Source: Hippophae tibetana
Taxonomy: Eukaryota > Streptophyta > Magnoliopsida > Rosales > Elaeagnaceae
Direction of reading: 5' to 3'
Assembly (NCBI GenBank): GCA_037013495.1
Contig: CM072803.1
Location: 57,177,627-57,241,626, forward strand
DNA length: 64,000 nt
The position numbers and the translations under genes are program-made. Positions 33,835-45,429 of the stretch are shown here, piece by piece (the first letter of the stretch is position 1; every line of letters starts with the position of its first letter). Under the pieces are notes generated by a model that was not told the DNA's origin, searched no databases, and worked only from the letters and a program-made list of their open reading frames with translations.

Positions 33835-34330
33835 TGACATATGTGGCCCAACACACCACATATGGTTGAACACAACACACATGGTTAGACATTCCACCTA
33901 TGGTTTAATACATCATATGATCGAATATGACACATATGGTACGATACGACACATATGGTCGAACACTACACATGTGGCTAGATATGATATATATGGTTAG
34001 TCTTGGAACACACAATCGAACATGACATATATGGCCAGACACAAAACATGTGGTCAAACATGGTTTCTATGGTCAGACACGACACATATATCTAGATATG
34101 GCACATATGGCCAAACATAACATACATTGCTAAACATGGTACACGTGGTCATATATGGTATATATGGCCAAACATGGTACACATGGTAGATGTGGTTAGA
34201 CATGGTACACATGGCTAGACATTGCATATATGACCAGATATGGTTCATGTGGCTGGACATGGCACATGTGGCCAAACATGCCAGGTGTGGTCAAAAATTG
34301 TGCATGTGGTTAGACATGATACATGTACAT
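33835..34330. repeat. degenerate minisatellite, unit about 19-21 bp
   Basis: About 25 imperfect units of the form ACACATATGGTCGAACATG, with variants in GGC/GGT, CGA/TAG and CATATG/CATGTG. Unit length drifts between 18 and 22 bp. Frames reading across it on the minus strand (HMNHIWSYMQC...) are products of the repeat, not genes. Confidence 0.85.
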
Positions 34331-35394
34331 TGACCTACAACTATTAGGATCACTCGAGGCCCACTTCCTAATAAGTACCAACCATTGCTTACCAACATGA
34401 TAGATCATAGATCCCAATAAGGGATATGGTCAAGGAGCACCCCTCACCTCGAAACAGACAAGATCATTGATGGACCTCGCCAAAGAGTTGCTACTAAAAT
34501 CTAAGTAAAGTGTGAAACTTCAAACCACAAACATGATGAAGTCACAATAGGAGTATCAAACTATATAAGTCATGATCCTATACCATCTATAATTATCATT
34601 AAGTATTCCAAAAATACTTAAAAAGGCCATAATTTAATGTCTAGGCTCAAGGAGTAGTCGCCCTTTAGTATGGATACTACAAGGTGAAAACTTTAGTAAG
34701 TAACTCACTCAAGAAGTACAAAGCTTGATGCACATAAAGTGTCGAGACATTTCTAATCTCTAAGATTGGTTGAACTTTGTGAAGCATAGACTTCCACCTA
34801 GTACACAATTTTATCTAAAGGGCCACAATGCCTTGACCATTACCTTCCTAAGTTGTGCCATATCATATGTCCTCCTAGAGAATGAACACTTCTAATGGTG
34901 TACTTCTACATGTCCTCCCTTATCGAGTATATTCCAAAAGTTTTCAGTAATATGTCTACATTTTGGACAAGGTCTAGGCATGAGTCAAGCATATAATTTG
35001 TTAAGTAGACAAGTATATTGGTCCTACCAAAACTTAAGATGATCAAGACATGATCCCCACTACTTGGACCACTTAAAAAAGTCTAGATCTTGGTGCACCT
35101 ATAACACTTCACTCAAACAAGGGATAGAAGTGCGCAAGTTAGAAGAATAATTACAACAAAGAAAATTCGAAGTTTTAAAGAGTAAGGATATCTACAAGTG
35201 TAGCATCAAAATCCTCACACTTACATAGTCCTATAAAAAGGGTGGTTATGTCATTGATAAATCCTATAAGGATTTTAAAATCATTATTGTGAATAGATTT
35301 ACATCATTAGGATAGTTTGAGTCCATCGCTTAACCCAAAGTGCACTCAACCACTAAAGCATGTAATTGAGAATCACACACTATGTCCAGATCCA

Positions 35395-35590
35395 CGAGTG
35401 GTCAGACCATGGCTAGACACTCTATGGGTGGCTAGATTATGGTCAGACACACCATGGATGGTCGAACCATGGTCGGACAATCCATGGTCAGAAACTTAAT
35501 AAGTGGGCAGATGATTGTCAGACATACCATGGCCAGTCGAACCATGGTTGAATATCTATGGTCGGATGGGCTATGGCTAGAAAACATTGG
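35395..35590. repeat. second degenerate minisatellite (CCATGG-rich)
   Basis: Units of about 18-22 bp such as GGTCGAACCATGGTCGGAC are repeated about nine times. The unit is related to that of the 33.8-34.3 kb array (GGTCGAAC core), suggesting a common origin followed by separate spreading. Plus-strand short frames here (WSDTPWMVEPWSDNP) only reflect the repeat. Confidence 0.75.
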
Positions 35591-36061
35591 TCCCTTATTC
35601 TTCTATTGGTCTTCTACTTGGTGATAATCTCATATGACCTATTTTGGTTAGTGTATGCTCAAATTCATGACGGTAGAGCTCGATCCCATTCATCAGTCAC
35701 TCTATCCTTCGTCAAGCTCTAGGGTAGCCCATAGGCTCAAAAGTCCATAAATTTGAATTCATATCTTCCCTCCTAAAAGGGGAAAAGTGAACCTATTAAG
35801 TGGTGGTTTTGATGTTGATATAACTCTCTAATTGGGAATCCAATTGAGAATTTGTAAAAACCACCACCCACAAGATGCCATCACATATATTTTGAATACC
35901 TAGGTCAAATAAGAAGTTTTTCATATTGGAAAGTAATGATCAGGCAAGGTTGGACTCTATGTTACTAATGAGGTTCAAAGAGTTGTGAACCTAGGTGATG
36001 ATAGAATGGAAAAATAGACCTCTAATCCAATATATCTATACTTAGGAAATCTAAAGGTTAA

Positions 36062-36591
36062 TGTTCAATATAAAATAGTTCATGCCATATGGTGCAATAT
36101 AAGAGGTTCTAATTAGTAAAAAACTCACACATCAGCCTACTAAGCGCTCAATTAGTAGCATTAATATTTGATGAATGTCCAATATTATAAGTGACCAGTA
36201 TTTAATCTCTTCATTATCCAAAAACGAGATAATTAAGAAGATAAAGCTTCAATATTAAGATAAGTCTATCACTATAGGTAAAGGACATATAAAATTATGT
36301 TTTCTCTTATATATATTCATTATAGCTTACCATTAAACTTAACTTTATATAACATCACAAGAGACAAATACTTAAAATCTATATTCTTTCTCAAAATATC
36401 TCTCTATATGTATCTGTATTACAAAGATAGATGCTAGTCTTTTCCTTCTTCGCACTACCCGAATTTACTTAAACATCGGAGGGTTAGAGGCTACCAAACC
36501 CCATGGTGGTCCAAGATTCTAACAATAGTTTCTCTATTCTTAGGTCTACGGGAAGGAAAGGTATATCCAATCATTGGTGTTGAAAAAAATA
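36062..36591 (+). repeat. 3' LTR of the non-coding element
   Basis: Partner of 30084-30619. It starts TGTTCAATATAAAATAG and ends near ...GGTGTTGAAAAAA, with an internal 10-bp difference near its end compared with the 5' copy. Confidence 0.8.
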
Positions 36592-36819
36592 TGTAACAAT
36601 ACTATGTATATAAGTAAACCATTAATATAACCATTAAGTGGTGCACCTCAATCCTTTATAGCCTATTCTTAAGATAATTGTGGTTATTAAGTCCATTTTA
36701 AATCCTTTATTACATATGTTTTTTGAGTACCTGTGATAGATATGAATATTTTTCTACTATCATATCACATATTGCATAAAGTTATACAACTTCTAAATCG
36801 CTAAAAAAAGGAACTATTA

Positions 36820-37000
36820 TCCAATATCTGCATATAGAAGGAATAAATTCCATATCTTATGAGATAACCTCCCACCCCACCATGAACATCATGATACAAA
36901 GATTCAAGACATCTTATCCAACTAGTATAAGCCTGGTCGATAGGTCAAATACCCACGTATAAAAGTAAGGGACCAAATAAATCACTGAGGATTAAGATCA
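36820..37000. repeat. dispersed repeat shared with 52925-53090
   Basis: Shared words in order with the second copy: TATCT-GCAT, GAAT-AATTC-ATATCTT, GAGATAA-CTCCCA, CATCA--ATGATACAA. Both copies are non-coding. The family is not identified; it could be part of a gypsy LTR. The surrounding 36600-37640 has no gene. Confidence 0.55.
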
Positions 37001-37639
37001 TCACACACATGGTCATCGAGTAACATATGTAGAAACATCTATGGGTAAATAGATATTCATAATGTTCCTAATATGGTTGGTCTAGTGAGGTATAATCAAC
37101 TACTTTACAAAGTACTTCAACTAGATTTATTCATATCAGTTACCTTGGATAACTCTGTTCCAAATAAATATGGACCATACTAGTTGCTTAATTATAGATC
37201 CCTTTATAAACTTCAACTTAATCATCACATAACACTTTTATTATTTCACTTAAAAGAAATGATCTTATATATATATATATATTATATATATATATGCTAA
37301 TATACTAAGTTTTTAATAGACACAAATAATCAGAGATTTTATAATAACTTATTTAAGGAATATAATAACACATGTAAATAAACGAAGAGTGTTTTTTATT
37401 TAATCTAATTTCGTCGTAGTCTAAAATACAAACTCTTTTGCATTTAAAGCGCTATACTAACAATTGTGCACTATATTGTCTTAATTTTCTTAACTCTAAG
37501 GATTATGCCAAACTTATTTTTGTTCGTCATTATTAATGTGGCCATCTCTATTGAAAATTATGTGATGGGGAAACTCATGATTAGATAGATTCATGTGACA
37601 CATTTTCAACCTAACGAATAACTCAGTACACTTGTTGTG

Positions 37640-40133
37640 ACATGCCAAGGTATATTGATATGCTAACTATAAGTGCATAGGTCATGTAAGTACTATAATG
37701 TATTTAAGTACGAATGTTGATCCCACAAAGAGTTTAATTAATTTATAATTGAGTACCAATTTGAATATTTATAATACTATTTTGATAGTGAAAAATTCAA
37801 TAAATTGCAAAAAATAATAAAATAATGGCTAAATTACTAAATTGGTGAGTAAGACTAACATAAGATAAAGTTATAGGGACCTTAATCCCTTTATTTCCTA
37901 CGTATATAAATATAACAATGATATGATTTATTGCACCTAAATTAGCACACATGTTTCTCTTGTATAAATTATGTACCATATAGTAATTAATCGTATCACA
38001 CTCTCATGCCATTTAGAATGCATACTTATTAAGTTTTCATTTCTAGATCAAACATGTAGGAATCACACATATCTACCTAGAAACTATATATGTTTTTAAT
38101 CATGAAAAATAATTAAATAAGTCTCTCAAATATACCTAATTTTCTCTTTGCATTTATTGTTGTCCAAACTAGTATTTGTATGAAAATCAAATTAAATAAT
38201 ATGATCGAACTAACAATCACAATAGGTTTACAGTAATCAAATCACATAGCAAAAAATTGGATTTATAAGATCCTTATAAAGTAAAATATATCGTCTACAC
38301 ATCATGGTCAAGCTAAGAAAGTCTATAAAATTTTATGGAGATTAACAAACAAAAAAAGATGAAACAATACAGAATCAATCTCTTTACTTGTAATAGCTAC
38401 ATCTTTAATCTCATCCAATCTTATTCTTTACCTCGTTAGATGTGTTTTTTCTCTACTCTATTTTGATTACCATGCCTTTTCTCCCATTGAATAAATTGCC
38501 ACTCTTAACTAGTTCCAATAGTTAAGATTGATAACTAGATGTAAAAATGGAGCTAGTGTAGAAAAGCCTGAGCTACTTGATTGATCGAGACCCTTGGTTG
38601 ATTCATCTAGGTATTATATTGTTCAAAATCAAGAGCCCTTGACTAAAGCTTGGTTGATCGAGCTACCTAGATCAATCGAGATCCTTATGGATCGATTGAG
38701 TTATGATAACCTATTTTCATCCATGGCTATTTGATCAAAGTTAGATCAATCGAGTAAGTGATGACATGCCCCACATGGATTTTTTGACACCATTTGATGA
38801 CATGCTACTTGCATTTGACACTTAAACATAAGACATTCCTTTTTAATAATATTTTTCCTAAAATAAGAAAATTTTCCATCTTGAAGTGGCTATATAACTA
38901 AACTTTGATAGAGTTATCATGCACCATATAGGGTCAATGGCGAAAATGATGGTCTAAACATCAAGTATGGATGAAAACATTCCAAATGATCAAGGATTTG
39001 TTTACATGATCTATTATATAAGATGATATGGCCTATTTGGTGGCACACTATCCTATCTAAAGTAGCCTAGTTGGCAATGTTTTGAATTGTTTGATTAAAA
39101 TGTTGAAATATAGATTATACCATTCGTAGGACAATGAAAATGAAGACATCATTGCCTCTAGGGAAATAATCTAGGCTATAAGGCATTAGTATGGACCACA
39201 TGAACTACCAGTCATTAGTTTAGACTATGCAACCTTTGAAGTATCATATTCAACTATAGATGTGTGTTATCACACTCTAGGTATTGTAGGATGCCATATG
39301 GAGTCCTTATTGATGAGAAGTGGCTCCAAATCTTGTGGCTTAAGGAGATGTTATTCGATGGTCTAAAGTGTGTTCTTCATTATGTTAAGTTCTTTGGTAC
39401 AATTATAGGTGCTTTCTTTAGGCATCTTAAATTTGCTATAGAATGTAGTAGCCCAAGTTTCTAGTAGGAGTAAAAATTGGATTAAAACTTCTAGGTTTGA
39501 TATTCTATCTCGATTTAACCTTTGTTGAACTTCTTAAAGTTGAACAAAAAGTTGGTCAATAATTGGATAGAGATTCATCGGTATATTCTTGTAGGGATTA
39601 GATGGTCATTAGCCATTGAGACTATATGGCCAATATGACTTGCCCAAATAGAGTGGCTTTATCTTCGTGGCTCAAGATTCTTACACAAATCACGATGGAC
39701 ATAACCTATTCAGGCATGTTATAATTGATCTAGGATATGTGGATAGAGGAATGGTGCTTAGACATTTATGGTTGGATGGCTTTGTACAATATGGGCAGAC
39801 ATTGTTTGGTTTGCCTATGGACCTTATTCCTATCAAAATAGGTCATGTCATTGGTTAGACCCCATTTTGCTTAGAGTTTGAATTAGTGCAATCTAGGCAT
39901 TAGAAGATGCCATAAAGACACCTTTTGGGATAGGAAGTGACTTAAGAGCCTATGGTTATTCAACTACTTCTCTTTATAGGAAAAATGGAGTAGAGAAAAA
40001 CTTACTATGTGCTCAATTATTTTTAAGGACAAAGATTTAAATCAAAGTACCCATAAAACTCTGATTAACATAATAGCAAATTTTGAATTTTTTTCTCAAA
40101 ACCATCCTCAACTTAAGATTATAGGAGTTGACA
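37640..40133 (-). repeat. gene-free region with LTR-like ends, minus orientation
   Basis: At 37660-37735 the minus strand reads CTCTTTGTGGGATCAACATT, then a cytosine-poor stretch and ACCTATGCACTTATAG, the usual end of an Athila/Tat-type LTR. At about 40133-40145 the minus strand reads TTTTGGGGGTGTCAACTCC, a polypurine tract followed by an LTR start, at the right distance after the integrase of the element to the right. Whether these are the two ends of one long LTR or of two nested pieces is open. TTGATCGAG words cluster at 38570-38760. No coding sequence is evident. Confidence 0.4.
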
Positions 40134-40689
40134 CCCCCAAAATTAAACTAAACAACGTCCTCATTGTAATTCAAAAGTGAGATAGATTGAAGAAATGAAA
40201 ATAACTTCCCTAGTTTTATGGTGGATTTGTATTAGTTTATAATTTTTAGCTATTTATTCCTACAAATAAAACCAGCTTCTTAATCCAAATTATTCAAATA
40301 AAAACTAAAAAATAAAATAAAAAGAAGAAATTTTATGGGATGCCTCCCATAAGCGCTTGTTTTATAGTCTACAGCCAGGTATTTCAATCTTTATCAATTA
40401 GGATTTTGAAGAGGACTAAATGCATAATTCCTCTCCACTTGTTCTCTATAATAATACTTCAATCTCTAACTGTTAACTCTGAATATATGCTCTGGCTTGT
40501 CCTTCAAGTCTTTTGCTTCAAAAGGGGAAACTTTATCAATTGTATAAGGACCTGTCTATCTTGATCTTAACTTTCCTGTGAAGTGTTTTAGTCATGGATT
40601 GAAAAGAAAAACCTACTGTCCTAGAGTAGACTCACGCCTAAGAATATTGTTTTCATGCCACTTCTTTGTTTGTTCTTTGTAGATCTTTT

Positions 40690-41190
40690 CATTTTAATAT
40701 GCATCGTTCTGAAACTCATCCATCTCATTCAATTGAAAATTTTGTTTTTCCCCTACTGCCTTAAAATCAAAATTAAACTTCTTTATAGCCCAATAAGCTT
40801 TATGCTCGAAATTAATAGGAAGATGACATGCTTTTCCAAACAAAAATTTATAAAAGGGACATATCGATAGGTGTTTTAAAAGCTGTATGGTATGCCCATA
40901 AAGCATCATCTAGCTTCTTTACCCAATCCTTTCTATTGGTGTTGACCATCTTCTCAAGGATATTCTTGATTTCTCGATTTGAAATTTCAACTTAACCATT
41001 AGTTTGAGGATGGTAGGCAAGTGCTATCTTAATCTTCACACCATATTTAGAGAGAAGGTTGTGAATAATAGCTCCTGTAGTGCCAAATCTTGTGAATATG
41101 CTCTTATGCAGAAATCTGAGCACTATCTTGGCATCATTTGTTGTTGTAGCAATTACCTCCACACACTTTAACATATAATATCCTACTCAT
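40690..41190 (-). pseudogene. gypsy (Athila/Tat-like) integrase
   Basis: Pieces in order on the minus strand: EVIATTTNDAKIVLRFL, IFTRFGTTGAIIHN (the usual ISD motif is decayed), LLSKYGVKIKIALAYHPQTNG, then after a stop the ALWAYHTAF region and, at 40694-40909, LFGKACHLPINFEHKAYWAI with a KFNFDFKAVGEKQNFQLNEM tail. This is the order of a plant gypsy integrase of the Athila/Tat group. Several stops and shifts make it inactive, and the reverse-transcriptase core expected upstream is absent. Confidence 0.85.
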
Positions 41191-41245
41191 AAGATATAAA
41201 CAAATCCAAAGGAAAGAGGAAAATGATCCTTCCTTGTTGCTTTGT

Positions 41246-41620
41246 TCAACTTGTGGTAATCCATACATACACATCAACCCTGACTTTTCTTGTACGAATA
41301 AACTCATTGTCGTCATTTTTCACCACCATTATTCCACTCTTTTTTGGTACAACTTGCACTAGACTTATCCATGAGCAGCTTGAAATAGCATACATAATTC
41401 CAGTATTGAAGAGCTTCAAAATTTCAACTCTTATAACTTCCTTCATTGTTCGATTTAATCTTCTTTGGGGCTCAACTAATGGTTTGTAAAGTTCCTCCAT
41501 TAGAATCTTGTGCATGCAAATGGAAGGACTTATACCTTTTATGTAAGAGATAGTCCATCCCAAGGCTATTCTATTCTCCCTTAACACATGCAGCATCTTT
41601 TCTTCTTTTTCGGGTGTAAG
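41246..41620 (-). pseudogene. gypsy reverse transcriptase, N-terminal part only
   Basis: The frame reads ALGWTISYIKGISPSICMHK, VEPQRRLNRTMKEV, GIMYAISSCSWISLVQVVPK and GIMVVKNDDNEFIRTRK, the conserved start of Athila/Tat reverse transcriptase just before the catalytic fingers. It then jumps to integrase within about 60 bp, so the YVDD-containing core and RNase H have been deleted. Confidence 0.88.
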
Positions 41621-41801
41621 TGGATGCTACAAAAATCACTAGAAAGGTCTAACAATCACCCAAGAATGCATAGTAAAGATGTGTAGGAAATTGCTTCAAC
41701 TCTGGAGTTGTAGTTTGCTACACTTTTTTTATAAATATTACAAAATCTGTCTTTGTTACCATTGGCTCTAGTCTCTCCATTTCTTTACTAAATGATGTAA
41801 C

Positions 41802-42560
41802 CTACTGCAATGCTTCCAAAGAAAATACATAGTTGATAAATTCTTCACTAAAAAAGGGTAAATAAAATTCACAAATAATAGAGTTATTGAAATTATAAGC
41901 ATGAGATGAAGTGGTGATGCATCGTTCTAGGTGTTCAGTCGGTATATCCTCTTGAAAGGCTTTTACTACACATTGCTCAATTACATCTACCCAAAGTAAG
42001 GGCTTGGATCTTTTCGGAAATCTCATGGCTTCGTATATATTGAACATAAACTCTTCCTTGTACACTTGCAATGTTAACTCACCCTTTGACCATCCATTAA
42101 AGCCCTTCTCGTAGCCAAGAATGGTTGACCAAGAATTAGTGGGATATCATGGTCTTTATCCATATCTAACACCCCAAAATCAATAGGAAAAATAAATTTA
42201 TTCACTTTCACCAATACATCATCTATGATTCCATATGGATAATTGATAGATCGGTCTGCTAGTTGCAAACAAATTGTTGTTTGTTTCATCTCTCTAAGTC
42301 CTAATTTCATATAAAGAGACAATGGCATAAGATTAATGCTAGCACTAAGATCACATAAAACTTTATCAAAAATGAATTTTCAATAATTCAAGGCAAAGTG
42401 AAACTCCCTAGATCTTTTAATTTTTGAGGTAATATCTTTTGAAGAATGACACTACATTCTTTAGAAAGCTTCACTGTTTCGAACTCCTCAAACTTTATCT
42501 TTTTAGAAATTATTTCCTTCAAGAATTTGGCATAATTTGGTATTTGTTCCAAGGCATATG
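41802..42560 (-). pseudogene. gypsy protease region
   Basis: 42074-42328 reads MPLSLYMKLGLREMKQTTIC, LQLADRSINYPYGIIDDVLV and DIPLILGQPFLATRRALMD, the retropepsin-like domain of Athila-type elements (active-site Asp segment just upstream, decayed). 41802-42071 continues with FNIYEAMRFP and a linker. A stop separates the two. Confidence 0.85.
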
Positions 42561-42599
42561 AAAACTTCCTCTTTGTTGGGCATTGATACTTATGGCTAG

Positions 42600-43760
42600 T
42601 TACCCAATTTCCACTTCAATATTTTTCATAGTGGCTCCCATATTGTTACAATGAGTCTCAATGTTATCCAATAGTGAATCACTCTTTTTAAACATTGCTT
42701 TGATTTCCTCAACAAAGGAAACCATGGAATCCTTAAATGACATCTTCTTCTTGCTTGGTTGAATATTAAACCCTGGAGGAGGTTGCATCATATTCTTTGT
42801 GTTTCCATATGAAAAATTCTCATGATTTTGAAGCCTTTGATGGTATTAATTTGGTATAGTATTACCATGATAGTTGTAGTTGTAATTGTTGATGTATTGA
42901 ACCTATTCTTGACTTTTTTTCATTAATTGGAACTATCATACTTGAATATGCAAGATATTCTACACTTTGTGGTATTCTTTGGGTTGTCAAGGTTGAAATC
43001 TGATGAGATACAGAAGCTACTTGAGTTGAAAGAGCATAAATAACTCTAATTCATGAACACCAGCAACTTTCTTAGCCATAGATTTTTAGTTGGCCATTGA
43101 TAGTTGTTTGAGGCCACTTTTTCCAAAAGAGAAGTATCACCTTTAGCTGTCTTTGACATCAAACTTTCACTAGAAGCAACATCAAGTATGGTTCTAGTTT
43201 GCTTATTTAACCCATTATAGAACATCTGAACTTGTAATCAATCTAGGAATCCATGATGAGGGCAACATTGAATCATATCTTTATACCTTTACCATGCTTC
43301 ATAGAGTGTCTCAAAATCATTTTGTTTGAATTGACCAATCTCACTCCTATGTTGGGCTATTTTTGTAAGTAGAAAGAATTTAGCAAGAAAATTTTCTATC
43401 ATGTCCTACCAACTATAGATTCTCATCAATTGTAGAGATTGTAGCCAACCTCTGGCCTTGTCCCTCAATTAAAAAGGAAACAATCTTGGTCTAATAGTGT
43501 CTTTAGTAACACCATTCATCTTTACAATGTCACAAATTTCTAAGAACATCACCAAATGAATATTGGGATCATTAAATGGGGATCCGCTAAATTAGGCTTG
43601 TTGTGCCATGCCGATCAATACAAGTTTGAGATCAAAATTATTGGCATTAATGGTCTGGCATCTTACACTTGAGAAATTATCATTCATAATTGGCCTTACA
43701 TAATCCTTGAAGGTGCGTTGCTATGCATTATGTTCTCCTTCAGCCATGGCTAGTACTTCT
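42600..43760 (-). pseudogene. gypsy gag of the Athila/Tat-like element
   Basis: The minus strand reads, near 43650-43260, ANNFDLKLVLIGMAQQA, DPNIHLVMFLEICDIVKMNG, IRPRLFPF, LRDKARGWLQSLQ, FLAKFFLLTKIAQHRSEIGQ and ETLYEAW, the typical gag core. At 42600-42800 it reads PPPGFNIQ...NNMGATMKNIEVEIG, the gag C-terminus. There is no full-length frame; stops occur within the core. Confidence 0.85.
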
Positions 43761-43964
43761 TTCTTCTTCATCTAAAGGTTCTTTCAATCTTTAGATCAAA
43801 AGAAATAATGTTTCGAGTTCTAGCATAGTGCATCCAATGTCAAAAAACACATAGAGAAAAAATAAAAAATATAAATATAAATATAAATGAAATAAAATAT
43901 AATTATAAATTAAAACCAAAATTACTTTATATCGATATTGGAAAAATTAGAAGAAATCAATCTT

Positions 43965-45060
43965 CGATAACGGTGCCAAAACTTGATCGGTGTAAAACTA
44001 CAAGTGCACCGTATCGTAGTTTTATAATAAAGTGATAAAAAATATCATCCTCAGGGATTGATAACTTACTTTTGAAAAATACCAAAATTATACTAATCTC
44101 AATTTTATCTAGAGAAGTCACTAAGGTTGTTGTAATTAAAATTTAAAATAAAATCAATTTAAAGAAAATGCACAAAATAAAAGAAAGATATTGTTCAAAG
44201 ATCAAATTAATGAGAAGAAAAATTATAGCAAATCGATTTCACTTAATCCCTCACTATGCTTTACTCATCTAGCTAATTAAATTTAATTCTCTCTATTTCT
44301 TAGCAATCTACAAAATACATCCAAAAACCTCTTTCGATAGTAAATTGGAAATATTCTTGTTCATTAATTTACACCAGAGTATGCAATTTAATAAAGCAAT
44401 AAAGCATTAAGACCAATTATTTTAATACTACACAAGTTCATACAAGTCTTTGGATCTCTATATTTACCTATGTCGAAATATTCAAGATCTATCCTATAAT
44501 TTCCTCTTTCAATAGTAAATCACAAGACTAAAATAATCTAATTAATGACTAATTGATTAAAAGCATTAAACTCGGAATAGATCAGAGAAATATGAATTCA
44601 AATTATCATAGAAAATCAAGTATAGTTCATAATTAAATTACATTTTTTTCCTAGAATAAAGAAAATTTAGTTCATACTAAAAATTAAATTAAACATAAAC
44701 GAATTCACTATAATATTTTGGAGAAAAATTGAAAGAAAAATGAATCGCAAAAAGAATATGCTTTCGCGTCTTCTCCACTGTTTTAATTTCTTTTTTCATT
44801 CTTCCTCTACATCTTTTCTTCCTGATCTACTCAACTTTTTTTCTTACAGCCAACGTCGCTTTCTGTGTCCTTTTCTCTTCTACACTTTTTTGTTTACCTT
44901 CTTTATATATATATATATATATCAACCTGCCGCCTTTTTATCTTTATTTTCTTCAAATCTACGAATAATATTAAAATAATAATAATGAAGTTTTAATAAA
45001 TAAAAATTAAATAAAATTAGACTAAAGTTTTAAGTTGAGAAGTGTTAAATTATGCCAAAT
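43965..45060 (-). repeat. gypsy primer-binding region and probable 5' LTR
   Basis: On the minus strand TTTGGCACCGTTATCG (43965-43980) fits the primer-site motif of Athila/Tat elements (TTGGCGCCGTTGCCGGGGA-like). Just before it comes CTACGATACGGTGCACTTGTAG, the usual LTR end. The LTR should extend to about 45.0 kb, with a TA microsatellite at 44903-44922; its outer edge is not defined. The plus-strand frame at 44740-44979 is low-complexity and not a gene. Confidence 0.55.
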
Positions 45061-45089
45061 TATGCAAGTCATAACCTAGATAGGAGCCT

Positions 45090-45255
45090 GTGAGGCAGGT
45101 CGCCACCATTTTTTTATCATAGATTTTCTTTCTTATTTGCCGGTTATTTTGTGATATGATGAATTAAGCATATTGTGTTTCTTGTTTTTGTGCCATCTTC
45201 TTAATTTACATTGTAATACCTACTTGGTTGAGTTAAAATAGAGTTTGCAAAAATA
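45090..45255 (+). repeat. dispersed repeat shared with 63440-63615
   Basis: Shared words in order: GATAGGA-CCTGT-AGGCA, TTTCTTATTTG/TCTTATCTG, ATGATGAATTAA-CAT/GTGTTGAATTAAACAT, CTATCTTCTTAAT and TACTTGG-TGAGTTA-AATAGAG. Same orientation. The family is unknown, with no coding similarity. It abuts the copia fragment to the right. Confidence 0.65.
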
Positions 45256-45429
45256 GAGTTTGCAAAAAATATTTACGGATTGGCATGTCCACTTATGTAT
45301 AAACTAAGAATGTGCCTTATCTCTTAATTCTATTCATTCATCTTTTGGAATGTATTTTTAACCTACACTCTCTTAATCCTTATCTCCTGCATTAATTTTA
45401 GTCTCACCTACTTTAGCTCCCATTAAACT

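Larger units (their letters stand above)
30084..36591 (+). mobile_element. 6.5-kb LTR retrotransposon without recognisable coding capacity
   Basis: Two direct repeats of about 530 bp bracket the element. The left copy is followed by a decayed form of the gypsy primer-site motif TTGGCGCCGTCTGTGGGAA, which fixes plus orientation. The 5.4-kb interior has no gag, protease, reverse transcriptase, RNase H or integrase motif in any frame. Only short frames occur, along with three tandem arrays. It resembles the large non-coding derivatives (LARD-like) that are moved by enzymes of related elements. No clear target duplication was seen. Confidence 0.75.

Noticed and set aside
33835..34330. CRISPR-like array
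   Set aside because: Regularly spaced repeats exist, but they are contiguous degenerate 20-bp units without unique spacers, in a plant genome; this is a minisatellite.
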